DNA of 12,744 nt from Clostridia bacterium (GCA_030445875.1 JASUSX010000028.1:1-12744); one strand, 5' to 3'. Shown: positions 5,108 through 12,123, counted from the stretch's first letter. The notes: generated by a model not told the origin, from the sequence alone. Translations and numbers: made by a program.

Positions 5108-5761
5108 ATTGTTGAGGCTTATGTGGGGGAGTACGGCAGCGGCAAGTCGGAAAACGCTGTCAACCGGGCTATCTCTTTAAGGGAGCAGGGCCGGCCGGTG
5201 ACCCTAGCTGACCTGGACACGGTGGAGCCCTGCTATACCCTGCGGCCCTTGAAAGCCAGGCTGGAGGCCCTGGGCCTTAAAGTCCTGGCCTGGGAGACCG
5301 GCCAGGTGACCGGTTGGGGAGAGACCGGGACCGTCCTGCACCCGGCGGTTCGCTGGGCCCTGGGCCAGGTGGGGAATGTGATCATCGACGTGGGTTACGG
5401 TATTGCCGGCGCCGGCAGCCTGCACCTGCTGGAGGGGGCAGAGACGACCCCTGAACTCCAGGTCCTGGCGGTAATCAACACCCGCCGCCCGGCAACGGGG
5501 ACAGTAAAGGAGATCATCGCCCATGTCCGTTCTTTAAGCCGGGTAGACGGCCTCTTAAACAATACCCACCTGGGCGAGGAAACCACCGCCGAAATCGTCC
5601 AGGCCGGGGCCAGGGTGGTGACGGAGGCCGCCCGGGAACTGGGCCTCCCGGTGGTGGCTACGGCTGTGATGGCCGAATTAGCCCCGCAAGTGGGCGAGCG
5701 GGATATCTGCGGTAACCCGGTGCGGGTTATTAAGCGTTATATGCCTGCGGCTTTCTGGTAG
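5108..5761 (+). CDS. P-loop NTPase of the SIMIBI (MinD/CooC-like) type, function unknown
   Basis: Soluble ATPase or GTPase of about 217 residues. The Walker A motif GEYGSGKS (7-14) follows a beta strand, VEAYV. LADLDTVEPCY (about 33-43) resembles the Asp-rich strand after the P-loop in MinD/CooC-like proteins, and VIIDVGYG is a Walker-B-like strand. No ATG, GTG or TTG is available in frame before the P-loop strand. The ribosome binding site AAGGAAGG (5095-5102) points to an ATT at 5108. A GTG at 5123 with GAGG five bases upstream is the alternative, but it would place the P-loop at residue 2 and remove the first strand. It lies 57 bases before the oxidoreductase alpha subunit, so a role in assembling or activating that metalloenzyme is possible but not shown. 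Confidence in the domain is high, in the start and role low. Confidence 0.75.
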   Translation: MVEAYVGEYGSGKSENAVNRAISLREQGRPVTLADLDTVEPCYTLRPLKARLEALGLKVLAWETGQVTGWGETGTVLHPAVRWALGQVGNVIIDVGYGIAGAGSLHLLEGAETTPELQVLAVINTRRPATGTVKEIIAHVRSLSRVDGLLNNTHLGEETTAEIVQAGARVVTEAARELGLPVVATAVMAELAPQVGERDICGNPVRVIKRYMPAAFW

Positions 5762-5818
5762 GCCCGGGGCCTAGAAACCATTTTGGCAGAACCCTATTTT
5801 CGGAGGAAGTGGGGATTC

Positions 5819-6904
5819 ATGGCGACCAAACCTATTACCGGCGAGCAGCGGGCCTTTATGACCGGCAACGAGGTGGTAGCCTGGGCGGCCCTGGCTGCCG
5901 GGGCAGACATCATGTATGGTTACCCTATTACCCCTCAGAATGAAATCATGCACTACTGGACCCGCATGGCGCCCAAATATGAACGGGCCTTTCTCCAGAC
6001 CGAGGATGAAATATCTGCCGGCTTCACAACCGTTGGTGGCGTCCTGGCCGGCAAGAGGGCCTTTACGGCTACGGCCGGGCCGGGGAATGTCCTCATGCAG
6101 GAGGCCATGGCCATGGCCGAGATGATGCGCCTGCCCACGGTAGTGGTGGTGACCCAGCGGGGGGGCCCTTCTACGGCCACGGTTATATATTCCCAGCAGG
6201 AACTGAACCTGACCTGCTTTGGTGGTAACGGTGAGGGGTTAAGGATCGTCTACTCCCCGGCCTCCCACGACGAGCTCTTTACCTACGTTATCAAAGCCTT
6301 TAATAGCGCCTGGAAGTACCGCTTTCCCACCTTTGTCCTGGGGGACGGCTACCAGTCCAAGATGCGGGAACCGGTAACCCTCTTTGACCCGGAGGAGCGG
6401 GGTATAAATATGGAGGTGTGCCGTCCCATGGTAGGCCTGCCAGGGCTGCCTGGGGAGGAGCGCGACCCGGCCCACCTGCGCAATACCTATAACCTGGAGG
6501 ACGAGCTTTACCAGGTTCTCACCGACTCCATCCGGGAGTACGAAGCCATGGCGTCAGAGGTTGCGGAATGGGACGCCTGGAGCGCCGATGAGGCCGAGGT
6601 ACTGGTCATCGCCCATGGCGTGGTCTCCCGGGCCGCCCGGGCGGCGGTGGAGGCTTTGCGCCAGGGAGGCGTCCAGGCCGGTTACTTCCGGTCCATCACC
6701 CTGCGGCCCTTCCCAGTGGATGCCCTGCGGCCCCTGGCAAGCCGGGCCCGTCATCTCCTGGTGGTGGAATCGGCTTACGGCCAGTTACAGAGGCTCGTCC
6801 AGGCCAGCCTTTACGGCCTGGAGACACCGGTCTCCGGTTACCTGCGCCCGGGGATGGGGATCACGCCGGAAGAGGTGGCCCGCGCGGTCCATTCCCTTAT
6901 TTAG
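5819..6904 (+). CDS. 2-oxoacid:ferredoxin oxidoreductase, alpha subunit
   Basis: Large subunit of a four-subunit enzyme that oxidatively decarboxylates a 2-oxoacid to an acyl-CoA with ferredoxin as electron partner, or runs in reverse. The 361-residue protein has the KorA/VorB layout: a pyrimidine-binding domain with GNEVVAWAALAAGADIMYGY then PITPQNEI, QTEDEISAG (catalytic-type Glu), TAGPGNVLMQEAMAMAE and TQRGGPSTA. A transketolase C-terminal-like domain follows (VIAHGVVSRAARAAVEALR, RSITLRPFP, VVESAYGQL). It lacks the ferredoxin and beta domains of single-chain PFOR, which are separate genes here. The ATG at 5819 starts at the conserved domain; GGAGGAAG lies upstream, and an in-frame TTG at 5783 has no ribosome binding site. 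The substrate (2-oxoglutarate, branched-chain or another 2-oxoacid) cannot be decided. Confidence 0.93.
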   Translation: MATKPITGEQRAFMTGNEVVAWAALAAGADIMYGYPITPQNEIMHYWTRMAPKYERAFLQTEDEISAGFTTVGGVLAGKRAFTATAGPGNVLMQEAMAMAEMMRLPTVVVVTQRGGPSTATVIYSQQELNLTCFGGNGEGLRIVYSPASHDELFTYVIKAFNSAWKYRFPTFVLGDGYQSKMREPVTLFDPEERGINMEVCRPMVGLPGLPGEERDPAHLRNTYNLEDELYQVLTDSIREYEAMASEVAEWDAWSADEAEVLVIAHGVVSRAARAAVEALRQGGVQAGYFRSITLRPFPVDALRPLASRARHLLVVESAYGQLQRLVQASLYGLETPVSGYLRPGMGITPEEVARAVHSLI

Positions 6905-6930
6905 AACTGAGATCGCCATCGGGCGAGCTG

Positions 6931-6966
6931 GCGGGAGGCAATGGGAGGCCGCTGCCAACCTCCCGC
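6931..6966 (+). promoter_or_regulatory. Hairpin between alpha and beta subunit genes
   Basis: GCGGGAGG (6931-6938) pairs perfectly with CCTCCCGC (6959-6966), with GGC/GCC pairing possible inside the 20-nt loop. It sits in the 87-base alpha-beta gap, 12 bases before the beta ribosome binding site. No T-run follows, so it is more likely a stability or processing element than a terminator. Confidence 0.4.
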
Positions 6967-6991
6967 AACTCATATACGGGGAGCTGATCTA

Positions 6992-7786
6992 ATGGCTATC
7001 GCGGCCCAGCCGCAGATGCCGCGGGTCTGGCGGGCGGAGAGCAAGCCCCACAAGTTCTGCCCCGGCTGCGGCCACGGCATCGTTTTGAAGGCCCTGGGGG
7101 AGGCCGTTGACGCCCTGGGCATTCAGGAACGTACTATCTTTGGTTGCGACATCGGCTGTTCCCTCCTGTCCTGGGACTTTTTTAACCTGGACACCATCCA
7201 GACCCACCACGGCCGCACCACCCCGGTGCTGGTGGGGATCAAACGGGCGCGGCCGGAGCTGGTGGTTGTTTCCTATATGGGCGACGGCGGCGCCTACGCC
7301 ATCGGCGCCCAGCACCTGGTCAGCAGCGCCAGCCGCAACGACTTGGTGACTATTATCGTGGTCAACAACACCGTCTACGCCATGACTGGCGGCCAGATGG
7401 CGCCCACTACCCTGCCGGGGCAGAAGACGGAGACAACCCCGTACGGTCGCGACGTGGAGCTCACCGGGCGGCCCATGCTGGGGCCCGAATTGGTGGCCGC
7501 CATCGCCCCGCCGGGGGCCTACGTCGCCCGGGGCAGCGTGGCTAACGTCGTCCAGCTCAAGAATTATATCCAAAAGGGCCTGGAAAACCAGATCCAGGGT
7601 CGAGGCATCGCCTTCATCGAAGCCCTTTCGTCCTGCCCCACCAACTGGCGTACCAACGCTGCCGAGACCTGGCGTTTCCTGGAAAAGGAGATGAGCGCCT
7701 ATTTCCCGGTGGGGGAACTGCGGACGCCGGAAGAGAAACCAGCCGCCAGGCTTCGGGAGGTGCCGGCCCATGGCCCTAAACCTTAA
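6992..7786 (+). CDS. 2-oxoacid:ferredoxin oxidoreductase, beta subunit (TPP-binding)
   Basis: Carries thiamine diphosphate and the proximal [4Fe-4S] cluster. In the 264-residue protein, FCPGCGHG supplies Cys23 and Cys26. Further Cys are at 52 and 56 and at 215 (SSCPTNW); three or four of these plausibly hold the cluster. The TPP motif runs from GDGG (97-100) to NN (125-126). YAMTGGQMAPTT (129-140) is typical of KorB/VorA-type beta subunits. The ATG at 6992 has GGGGAG (6978-6983) 8 bases upstream; longer in-frame starts lie in the structured gap. Its last 17 bases overlap the gamma gene, implying translational coupling. The C-terminus beyond about residue 240 is charged and Pro-rich, and varies in the family. 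Confidence 0.94.
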   Translation: MAIAAQPQMPRVWRAESKPHKFCPGCGHGIVLKALGEAVDALGIQERTIFGCDIGCSLLSWDFFNLDTIQTHHGRTTPVLVGIKRARPELVVVSYMGDGGAYAIGAQHLVSSASRNDLVTIIVVNNTVYAMTGGQMAPTTLPGQKTETTPYGRDVELTGRPMLGPELVAAIAPPGAYVARGSVANVVQLKNYIQKGLENQIQGRGIAFIEALSSCPTNWRTNAAETWRFLEKEMSAYFPVGELRTPEEKPAARLREVPAHGPKP

Positions 7787-8354
7787 AATCGCCCTGGCCG
7801 GCGAAGGGGGCCAGGGAGTCCAATCTGTGGCCGAGATCCTTACCGAAGCGGCCTACCACGCCGGTTACCAGCCTTTATATATACCCAATTTTGGCGTTGA
7901 GCAGCGGGGCGGCGTCTCGGTGGCCTTTGTCCAGATTAGCGAAGCCCCGGTGAGCGCGCCCAAATTTACCACCGGGGATATAGTAGTGGCTTTAAGCCAC
8001 CGGGCTGTAGAGCGGGCGCGCCAGTATGTCGGCCCGGAAACCCTCCTGGTCTTTGACGCAAGCCTGGCGGACGACGTCCGGCGGGTCTACGGGGAAGGGC
8101 AGAAAAGCCTGGCCGTCCCGGCCCTGGCCATCGCTAAAGAAGGGTTACACCCGCGGGTCTTTAACGTCATCATCCTGGGGGTGCTGGTGGGGGTGACGGG
8201 GTTCCTGGAGCGCCGGGACGTAGAACAGGCCCTGGAGCGCCAGTTCGGCCATAAATTTGCCCAGGACCCCAGCCTGAAGGAATTGAACTACCGTGCCCTG
8301 GAGCGGGGATACTTATTGGGGAGTGAGAGGTTAGAGGTGGGAAATAGGATTTAG
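7770..8354 (+). CDS. 2-oxoacid:ferredoxin oxidoreductase, gamma subunit
   Basis: The 194-residue gamma subunit, the domain that in single-chain PFOR lies between the alpha-like and beta-like parts and is thought to help bind CoA. It shows the family start LKIALAGEGGQGVQSVAEIL (GEGGQG at 11-16), NFGVEQRGGVSVAFVQIS and the DIVVALS strand. The ATG at 7770 has GGGAGGTG (7755-7762) upstream and overlaps the end of beta by 17 bases, so equimolar synthesis is likely. The length is normal. A 144-base gap separates it from the ferredoxin-like delta subunit, much longer than the other junctions in the complex. Confidence 0.93.
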   Translation: MALNLKIALAGEGGQGVQSVAEILTEAAYHAGYQPLYIPNFGVEQRGGVSVAFVQISEAPVSAPKFTTGDIVVALSHRAVERARQYVGPETLLVFDASLADDVRRVYGEGQKSLAVPALAIAKEGLHPRVFNVIILGVLVGVTGFLERRDVEQALERQFGHKFAQDPSLKELNYRALERGYLLGSERLEVGNRI

Positions 8355-8443
8355 AAAGGCATAACCCATGAGGGGCTAAGCCTCCTTCCATCGAACAAGA
8401 GGAAATGTGAATATCGTGAGGGGATGAGACAGGGTTCCCGGAA

Positions 8444-8459
8444 GGGCGCCTTTGCGCCT
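8444..8459 (+). promoter_or_regulatory. Hairpin in the gamma-delta gap
   Basis: GGGCGC (8444-8449) pairs with GCGCCT (8454-8459) around CTTT, with one G-T wobble. It lies 24 bases before the ferredoxin ribosome binding site and has no T-run. The 144-base gap holds no recognisable gene or promoter; short frames there stop within a few codons. Confidence 0.3.
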
Positions 8460-8498
8460 CAGTTAAAAAGAAGCCCATTTTCGAAGGGGGTAGGACTT

Positions 8499-8804
8499 AT
8501 GAGCGTCGCCTTTAAGCCCATTACCACCGAGAACGGTAAGGGTATCTTCCACCTTTTCCCGGCCCTGTGCAAGGGGTGCGGCCTCTGCATCGAGAAGTGC
8601 CCGGTAGACACCATCGGCTGGGCCCGGCAACTGGGGGCCTTCGGTACGCCGGTGGTAGAACCTGGCCACGGCAAACCCTGCATCGCCTGCAAAAAATGCC
8701 AGCTCGTCTGCCCCGATGCCGCCATCTGGATCGAACGGCGTAATGGTCAGGGGCGGACCGATGCCCTCACTGCCGCCCCGCAGGCGCCCGGTAACGAAAA
8801 ATAG
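8499..8804 (+). CDS. 2-oxoacid:ferredoxin oxidoreductase, delta (2x[4Fe-4S] ferredoxin-like) subunit
   Basis: Electron-transfer subunit carrying two [4Fe-4S] clusters between the beta subunit and external ferredoxin. The 101-residue protein has two classic motifs: CKGCGLCIEKCP (Cys 24, 27, 30, 34) and CIACKKCQLVCP (Cys 61, 64, 67, 71). By ferredoxin precedent the first three Cys of each motif join the last Cys of the other. The 26-residue spacer between motifs, with a Gly/Pro loop, is usual for KorD/VorD-type subunits. The ATG at 8499 has GAAGGGGG (8483-8490) 8 bases upstream; an in-frame ATG at 8424 has its GAGGGG directly adjacent and would add 25 unconserved-looking residues. The C-terminal 20 residues look disordered. 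Confidence 0.93.
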   Translation: MSVAFKPITTENGKGIFHLFPALCKGCGLCIEKCPVDTIGWARQLGAFGTPVVEPGHGKPCIACKKCQLVCPDAAIWIERRNGQGRTDALTAAPQAPGNEK

Positions 8805-8922
8805 CTTTACTTGCCTGGCCTGATAACTTAAAATTAAAGACAGGTTATAAAGATAAAGGGAACGACAGGGTAAAAAATAGGGGTTTACCGATTAAAATAA
8901 CTTAGGTGGGAGAGAAGAAACC

Positions 8923-9843
8923 GTGCGCATCGTCTTTATCGGCCAGGCCCCCTTTGGCCGTGATTGCCTGCAGACCCTCCTGGAGCAGGGGGAAGAGGTG
9001 GCCGGCGTCCTCACTGTGCCGGACAGGCCGGGGGCCAAGGCCCCCAACCCGGTTAAAGAGATGGCCCTGGCCAGGGCTTTGCCCCTGTTACAGCCAGCCC
9101 GCCTGAAGGAACCCCAGGCCTTCGCCTGGGTGCAGCACCTCCGGCCCGACCTGCTGGTCCTGGCCTACGTCACCGATATTGTCCCCCCGGCCATGATTGA
9201 GCTGGCCACCCATGGCGGCATCAACTACCACCCCTCCTTGCTGCCAGCCTATCGTGGCGGCAGCGCCATGAACTGGGCCATTATCAACGGTGAGACCGAA
9301 ACCGGTGTCACCATCCATCAAATCGACGCCGGCGTCGACACTGGCCCTATTATCCTCCAGGAAAGGGTCCCCATCAGCCCGGACGATACGGTAAAATCCC
9401 TCTATTTTGATAAACTTTACCCCCTGGGCGTCAAAATGATAGCCGCAGCTGTCCGCCTGATCCGGGAAGGGAAGGCCGCCCCGGGACCCCAGGACGAAGG
9501 GAGGGCCTCTTTCCAGCCGGTGATTAAAGAAGGGGATGTCAGGATCGATTGGCGGCAAAGTGCAGGAAGGGTCTATAACCTGATCCGCGGCGCCAACCCC
9601 CACCCGGGGGCCTGGACCACCCTGCGGGGGGAGAAGCTCACGATCTGGGAAGCTAGCCCCTGCCGGGATGGGGGTGAACCGGGCACGGTAGTGGCCCTCC
9701 GGGGAGGAGGATTTGTTATCGCTACCGGGGAAGGGGCCATCCTGGCCCGGCGGGTACAGTATGGCAGTTGCCGCGATAAGCTGCCTGCGGGCCAACTGGC
9801 GCGGGAGATCGATCTCCGGGTGGGAGAACGGGCCGGCACCTGA
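8923..9843 (+). CDS. Formyltransferase-fold protein resembling the 10-formyl-THF dehydrogenase hydrolase domain
   Basis: Predicted folate-dependent formyl-group enzyme, 306 residues, with an N-terminal formyltransferase domain (1-about 175) and a C-terminal OB-like domain (about 200-300). The catalytic set of the fold is present: Asn101, His103 (in NYHPSLLPAYRGG) and Asp139 (in GVDTG). Several stretches match the N-terminal hydrolase domain of vertebrate ALDH1L1 as I recall it better than Fmt: IGQ..FG at the start, VAGVLTVPD, SAMNWAIINGE, DDTVKSLY....P.G...IAAAVRLI and NLIRGANPHPGAWT. There is no aldehyde dehydrogenase domain, so the protein stands alone. It could release formate from 10-formyl-THF or transfer formyl to an unknown acceptor; an Fmt paralogue remains possible. 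The GTG at 8923 follows AGGTGGGAG. The 118 bases upstream are AT-rich with no clear promoter or terminator. Confidence 0.78.
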   Translation: MRIVFIGQAPFGRDCLQTLLEQGEEVAGVLTVPDRPGAKAPNPVKEMALARALPLLQPARLKEPQAFAWVQHLRPDLLVLAYVTDIVPPAMIELATHGGINYHPSLLPAYRGGSAMNWAIINGETETGVTIHQIDAGVDTGPIILQERVPISPDDTVKSLYFDKLYPLGVKMIAAAVRLIREGKAAPGPQDEGRASFQPVIKEGDVRIDWRQSAGRVYNLIRGANPHPGAWTTLRGEKLTIWEASPCRDGGEPGTVVALRGGGFVIATGEGAILARRVQYGSCRDKLPAGQLAREIDLRVGERAGT

Positions 9844-9853
9844 CCGGGTTTAA

Positions 9854-9886
9854 GGAAAAACCGGGGCTGGCAGCCGCGGTTTTTCC
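9854..9886 (+). terminator. Terminator after the formyltransferase-like gene
   Basis: GGAAAAACC (9854-9862) pairs perfectly with GGTTTTTCC (9878-9886). The loop contains a further stem, GGCT/AGCC. The T-run on one arm and A-run on the other make it a candidate for termination in both directions. It separates the oxidoreductase block from the sigma-54 activator. Confidence 0.82.
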
Positions 9887-9953
9887 AGCAGGATATTCGA
9901 CGCAAAAGTAGAATAAGTATGAATGGGAAAAATTGATGGGAGGGAGAGACCAT

Positions 9954-11852
9954 ATGGCGGCCATTACCCTGGTGGCCCCCTATCCTTCCCTGGGGGAACT
10001 GGCCACCGCCATCTGCCAGGAGTTTAACTGGCCGGTAGAAGTAGTGGTGGGACGGGCGGTCCGCGGCCTGGAGCTGGCCCGGGAGGCGGAACGCCGGGGT
10101 ACCCAGGTTATCGTGAGCCGGGGCATAACGGCTGAGCGCATCCGGGCGGCCCTGGAGTTGCCGGTGGTGGAGATCCCCGTCACCGGCTTTGATATGCTGC
10201 GGGCTTATTTAGAGGCCCGTCAGGCCGGGGTGCCTGTAGGGGTGGCCGATGAGAAGAGTATCGTAGCCGGCTTTACCACCCTGGGGGAGATGCTGGGAGA
10301 GAAAGTATTGACCTTCGAGCTCCAGGACGAACGGGACCTGCGCCGCGCCGTAACCTACCTGAAAGGGGCCGGGGCCAGGGCTATTGTCGGTAAGGCTACC
10401 ATTACGCGCCTGGTGGAGTCCCACCGGCTCAAGGGCACCCTGATCACCTCCGGCCGGGAGGCTGTCATCCAGGCCCTGGAAGAGGCACAACGGGTTCTGG
10501 AGGTCCGGCGGCAGGAGATGGCCAAGCTCCAGGAGATGAAGGCCATCCTGGACTTTAACTCCGATGCCATTGTGGCCGTCGACGCCAAGGGGGTGATCCG
10601 CGCCTTTAACCCGGCGGCCGAGAGGCTCCTGGGCTGGCCCCGGGAAAGGGTGTTAGGGGTACCGGTGGCAGAGGTCTTTCCCTGGCCGGTCCTGGATCGG
10701 GTCTGGCGCACGGGCCGGGCTGAACAGGGGGAGCTGGTGCCCGCCGGCACCTACCAGGTAGTCTTGAATTGCATCCCCATCCTGGTTGACGGGCAAACCA
10801 GGGGCCTGATCCTCACCATGCAGGATGTGCAGCAGATCCAGAGCCTGGAGCATAAGATCCGCCGCAACCTGACCAACCGGGGCTACGTAGCCCGTTACAC
10901 CTTCGCTGACATAATCGGCCAGGGCCCGGCTATCCGGGAAGCGGTGAAGCAGGCGGAGCGCTTCAGCCAGGTGGATTCGACCGTCCTCATCTGCGCCGAG
11001 ACGGGCTGCGGCAAGGAGATGTTCGCCCAGGCCATCCACCAGGCCAGTCCCCGGCGGGGGGGACCCTTTGTGGCCGTAAACTGCGCCGCCCTGCCGGAAA
11101 ACCTGCTGGAGAGCGAGCTCTTTGGCTACGTCGAGGGCGCCTTTACCGGGGCGCGGAAAGGGGGCAAGGCCGGGCTCTTTGAGCTGGCCCATAACGGCAC
11201 CCTGTTCCTGGACGAGATCGGCGAGATGTCGGAGGGCCTCCAGGCGCGGGTGTTAAGGGTGCTGGAAGAAGGTCAGGTCATGCGCCTGGGGGGCGACCGC
11301 CTCCTACCTGTTAATGTGCGTGTGATTGCCGCCACCAACCGCGACCTGAAACAAATGGTGCGGGAGAAGCAGTTCCGGGAAGACCTGTACTACCGGATCC
11401 ACGTCCTCACCCTGCGCGTACCCCCTCTACGCCTGCGACGGGAGGATATCCCGCTCCTACTGCAGTTTTTCCTGCGGGAATATTGCCATAAGTTCAAAAA
11501 AGACATCAAGCAAACAGAGGCAGAAGCCATAGCCCTGCTGCAGCATTACCCTTGGCCGGGCAACGTCAGGGAGCTGCGCAATACCGTAGAACGCCTGGTC
11601 CTGCTGGCCGACGGGCCGGTCGTGACTTCAGACCTGGTGAGGCAGCTCCTGGCCGAGGACCTGGCAGCGGCCGATGCGTTAACTGTCGGGGAGGGGGCGG
11701 GTGAACTGCTGGAAAAAGCGGAACAGGAGGTCATCAACAGGGTGCTTCAGGCGACAGGGGGCAACCGCACGGAAGCCGCCCGGCGCCTGGGTATCGGTCG
11801 CACCACCCTCTGGCGCAAGCTCAAAGGCAAGGAACCCGCCGGTGTTTCGTAG
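9954..11852 (+). CDS. Sigma-54-dependent transcriptional activator, PrpR-type sensor
   Basis: Enhancer-binding protein that drives open-complex formation by sigma-54 RNA polymerase. The 632-residue order is: PrpR N-terminal sensor (about 10-180, with VIVSRGITAERIR and PVVEIPVTGFDMLRA), PAS (about 195-300, with ILDFNSDAIVAVDAKGVIRA then FNPAAERLLG), AAA+ (about 316-555) and a Fis-type HTH (about 593-624). The AAA+ domain has an intact GAFTGA (395-400), Walker B LFLDE (417-421), ATNRD (460-464) and YPWPGNVREL (532-541). Walker A reads AETGCGKE (348-355), with Ala in place of the usual first Gly. Salmonella PrpR senses 2-methylcitrate through the same type of domain; the ligand here is unknown, but the next gene is a carboxylate-uptake protein behind a sigma-54 promoter. 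The ATG at 9954 has GGGAGGGAGAG upstream; an in-frame TTG at 9933 lacks one. Its TAG stop lies in the loop of its terminator. Confidence 0.94.
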   Translation: MAAITLVAPYPSLGELATAICQEFNWPVEVVVGRAVRGLELAREAERRGTQVIVSRGITAERIRAALELPVVEIPVTGFDMLRAYLEARQAGVPVGVADEKSIVAGFTTLGEMLGEKVLTFELQDERDLRRAVTYLKGAGARAIVGKATITRLVESHRLKGTLITSGREAVIQALEEAQRVLEVRRQEMAKLQEMKAILDFNSDAIVAVDAKGVIRAFNPAAERLLGWPRERVLGVPVAEVFPWPVLDRVWRTGRAEQGELVPAGTYQVVLNCIPILVDGQTRGLILTMQDVQQIQSLEHKIRRNLTNRGYVARYTFADIIGQGPAIREAVKQAERFSQVDSTVLICAETGCGKEMFAQAIHQASPRRGGPFVAVNCAALPENLLESELFGYVEGAFTGARKGGKAGLFELAHNGTLFLDEIGEMSEGLQARVLRVLEEGQVMRLGGDRLLPVNVRVIAATNRDLKQMVREKQFREDLYYRIHVLTLRVPPLRLRREDIPLLLQFFLREYCHKFKKDIKQTEAEAIALLQHYPWPGNVRELRNTVERLVLLADGPVVTSDLVRQLLAEDLAAADALTVGEGAGELLEKAEQEVINRVLQATGGNRTEAARRLGIGRTTLWRKLKGKEPAGVS

Positions 11853-11868
11853 CGAAACACCGGCTTTT
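11838..11868 (+). terminator. Terminator of the sigma-54 activator gene
   Basis: GCCGGTGTTTCG (11838-11849) is the exact complement of CGAAACACCGGC (11853-11864), followed by TTTTCGTT. The 3-nt apex (11850-11852) is the TAG stop codon of the activator, so the last four codons form the left arm. Confidence 0.85.
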
Positions 11869-11889
11869 CGTTATGGTACGCCAGGCGGG

Positions 11890-11916
11890 CTGGTTAACCC
11901 GGTAACGGGGATCCAG
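11890..11916. promoter_or_regulatory. Candidate upstream activator site
   Basis: A nested dyad is centred near 11903: outer CTGG (11890-11893) with CCAG (11913-11916), and inner CCCG (11898-11901) with CGGG (11906-11909). The palindrome GGTTAACC (11892-11899) overlaps it. The centre lies about 100 bases upstream of the predicted sigma-54 start site, where enhancer-binding proteins usually bind. No binding is shown. Confidence 0.4.
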
Positions 11917-11980
11917 TAAATAAAATTTATGGCCATTAAATAAAGGGATTGGCCAGTGTTTCCTGCCTGGTCCCAGGGGC

Positions 11981-11996
11981 TGGCACGAAATATGCT
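11981..11996 (+). promoter_or_regulatory. Sigma-54 (RpoN) promoter
   Basis: TGGCAC (11981-11986), five bases, then ATGCT (11992-11996). The invariant GG (11982-11983) and GC (11994-11995) are exactly 10 bases apart, and the only deviation in the -12 element is ATGC for TTGC. The flanking bases also fit (C before, GA after TGGCAC). Predicted start is near 12007. It points at the TctC-type gene and lies directly after the sigma-54 activator gene. Confidence 0.8.
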
Positions 11997-12113
11997 AGAA
12001 ATAAGTTAATAGCCAGTATAGGAATCAAGCAGCACTAACAAACAGTCAGAAATGTACCATTTGCAGCGCTTAACATGCGACAGTGTTGATAGCTATATTT
12101 ACACCAACCGGGG

Positions 12114-12123
12114 AAGGAGGTGA
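12114..12123 (+). promoter_or_regulatory. Full-length Shine-Dalgarno sequence without a usable start
   Basis: AAGGAGGTGA is a perfect ten-base match to the anti-Shine-Dalgarno end of 16S rRNA, yet no start codon follows at normal spacing; the next GTG is about 19 bases past AAGGAGG. It lies in the 189-base leader between the sigma-54 start site and the TctC-type gene, which has its own AAGGAGGG at 12180-12187. Confidence 0.4.

Noticed and set aside
6989..7771. Minus-strand frame of 260 codons opposite the beta subunit
   Set aside because: It mirrors the codon bias of the beta gene, which carries TPP and cluster motifs, and shows no family signature.
8805..8922. A promoter or folate riboswitch upstream of the formyltransferase-like gene
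   Set aside because: The region is AT-rich with several partial -10-like words, but no -35/-10 pair at 16-18 bp spacing and no recognisable THF riboswitch core was found.
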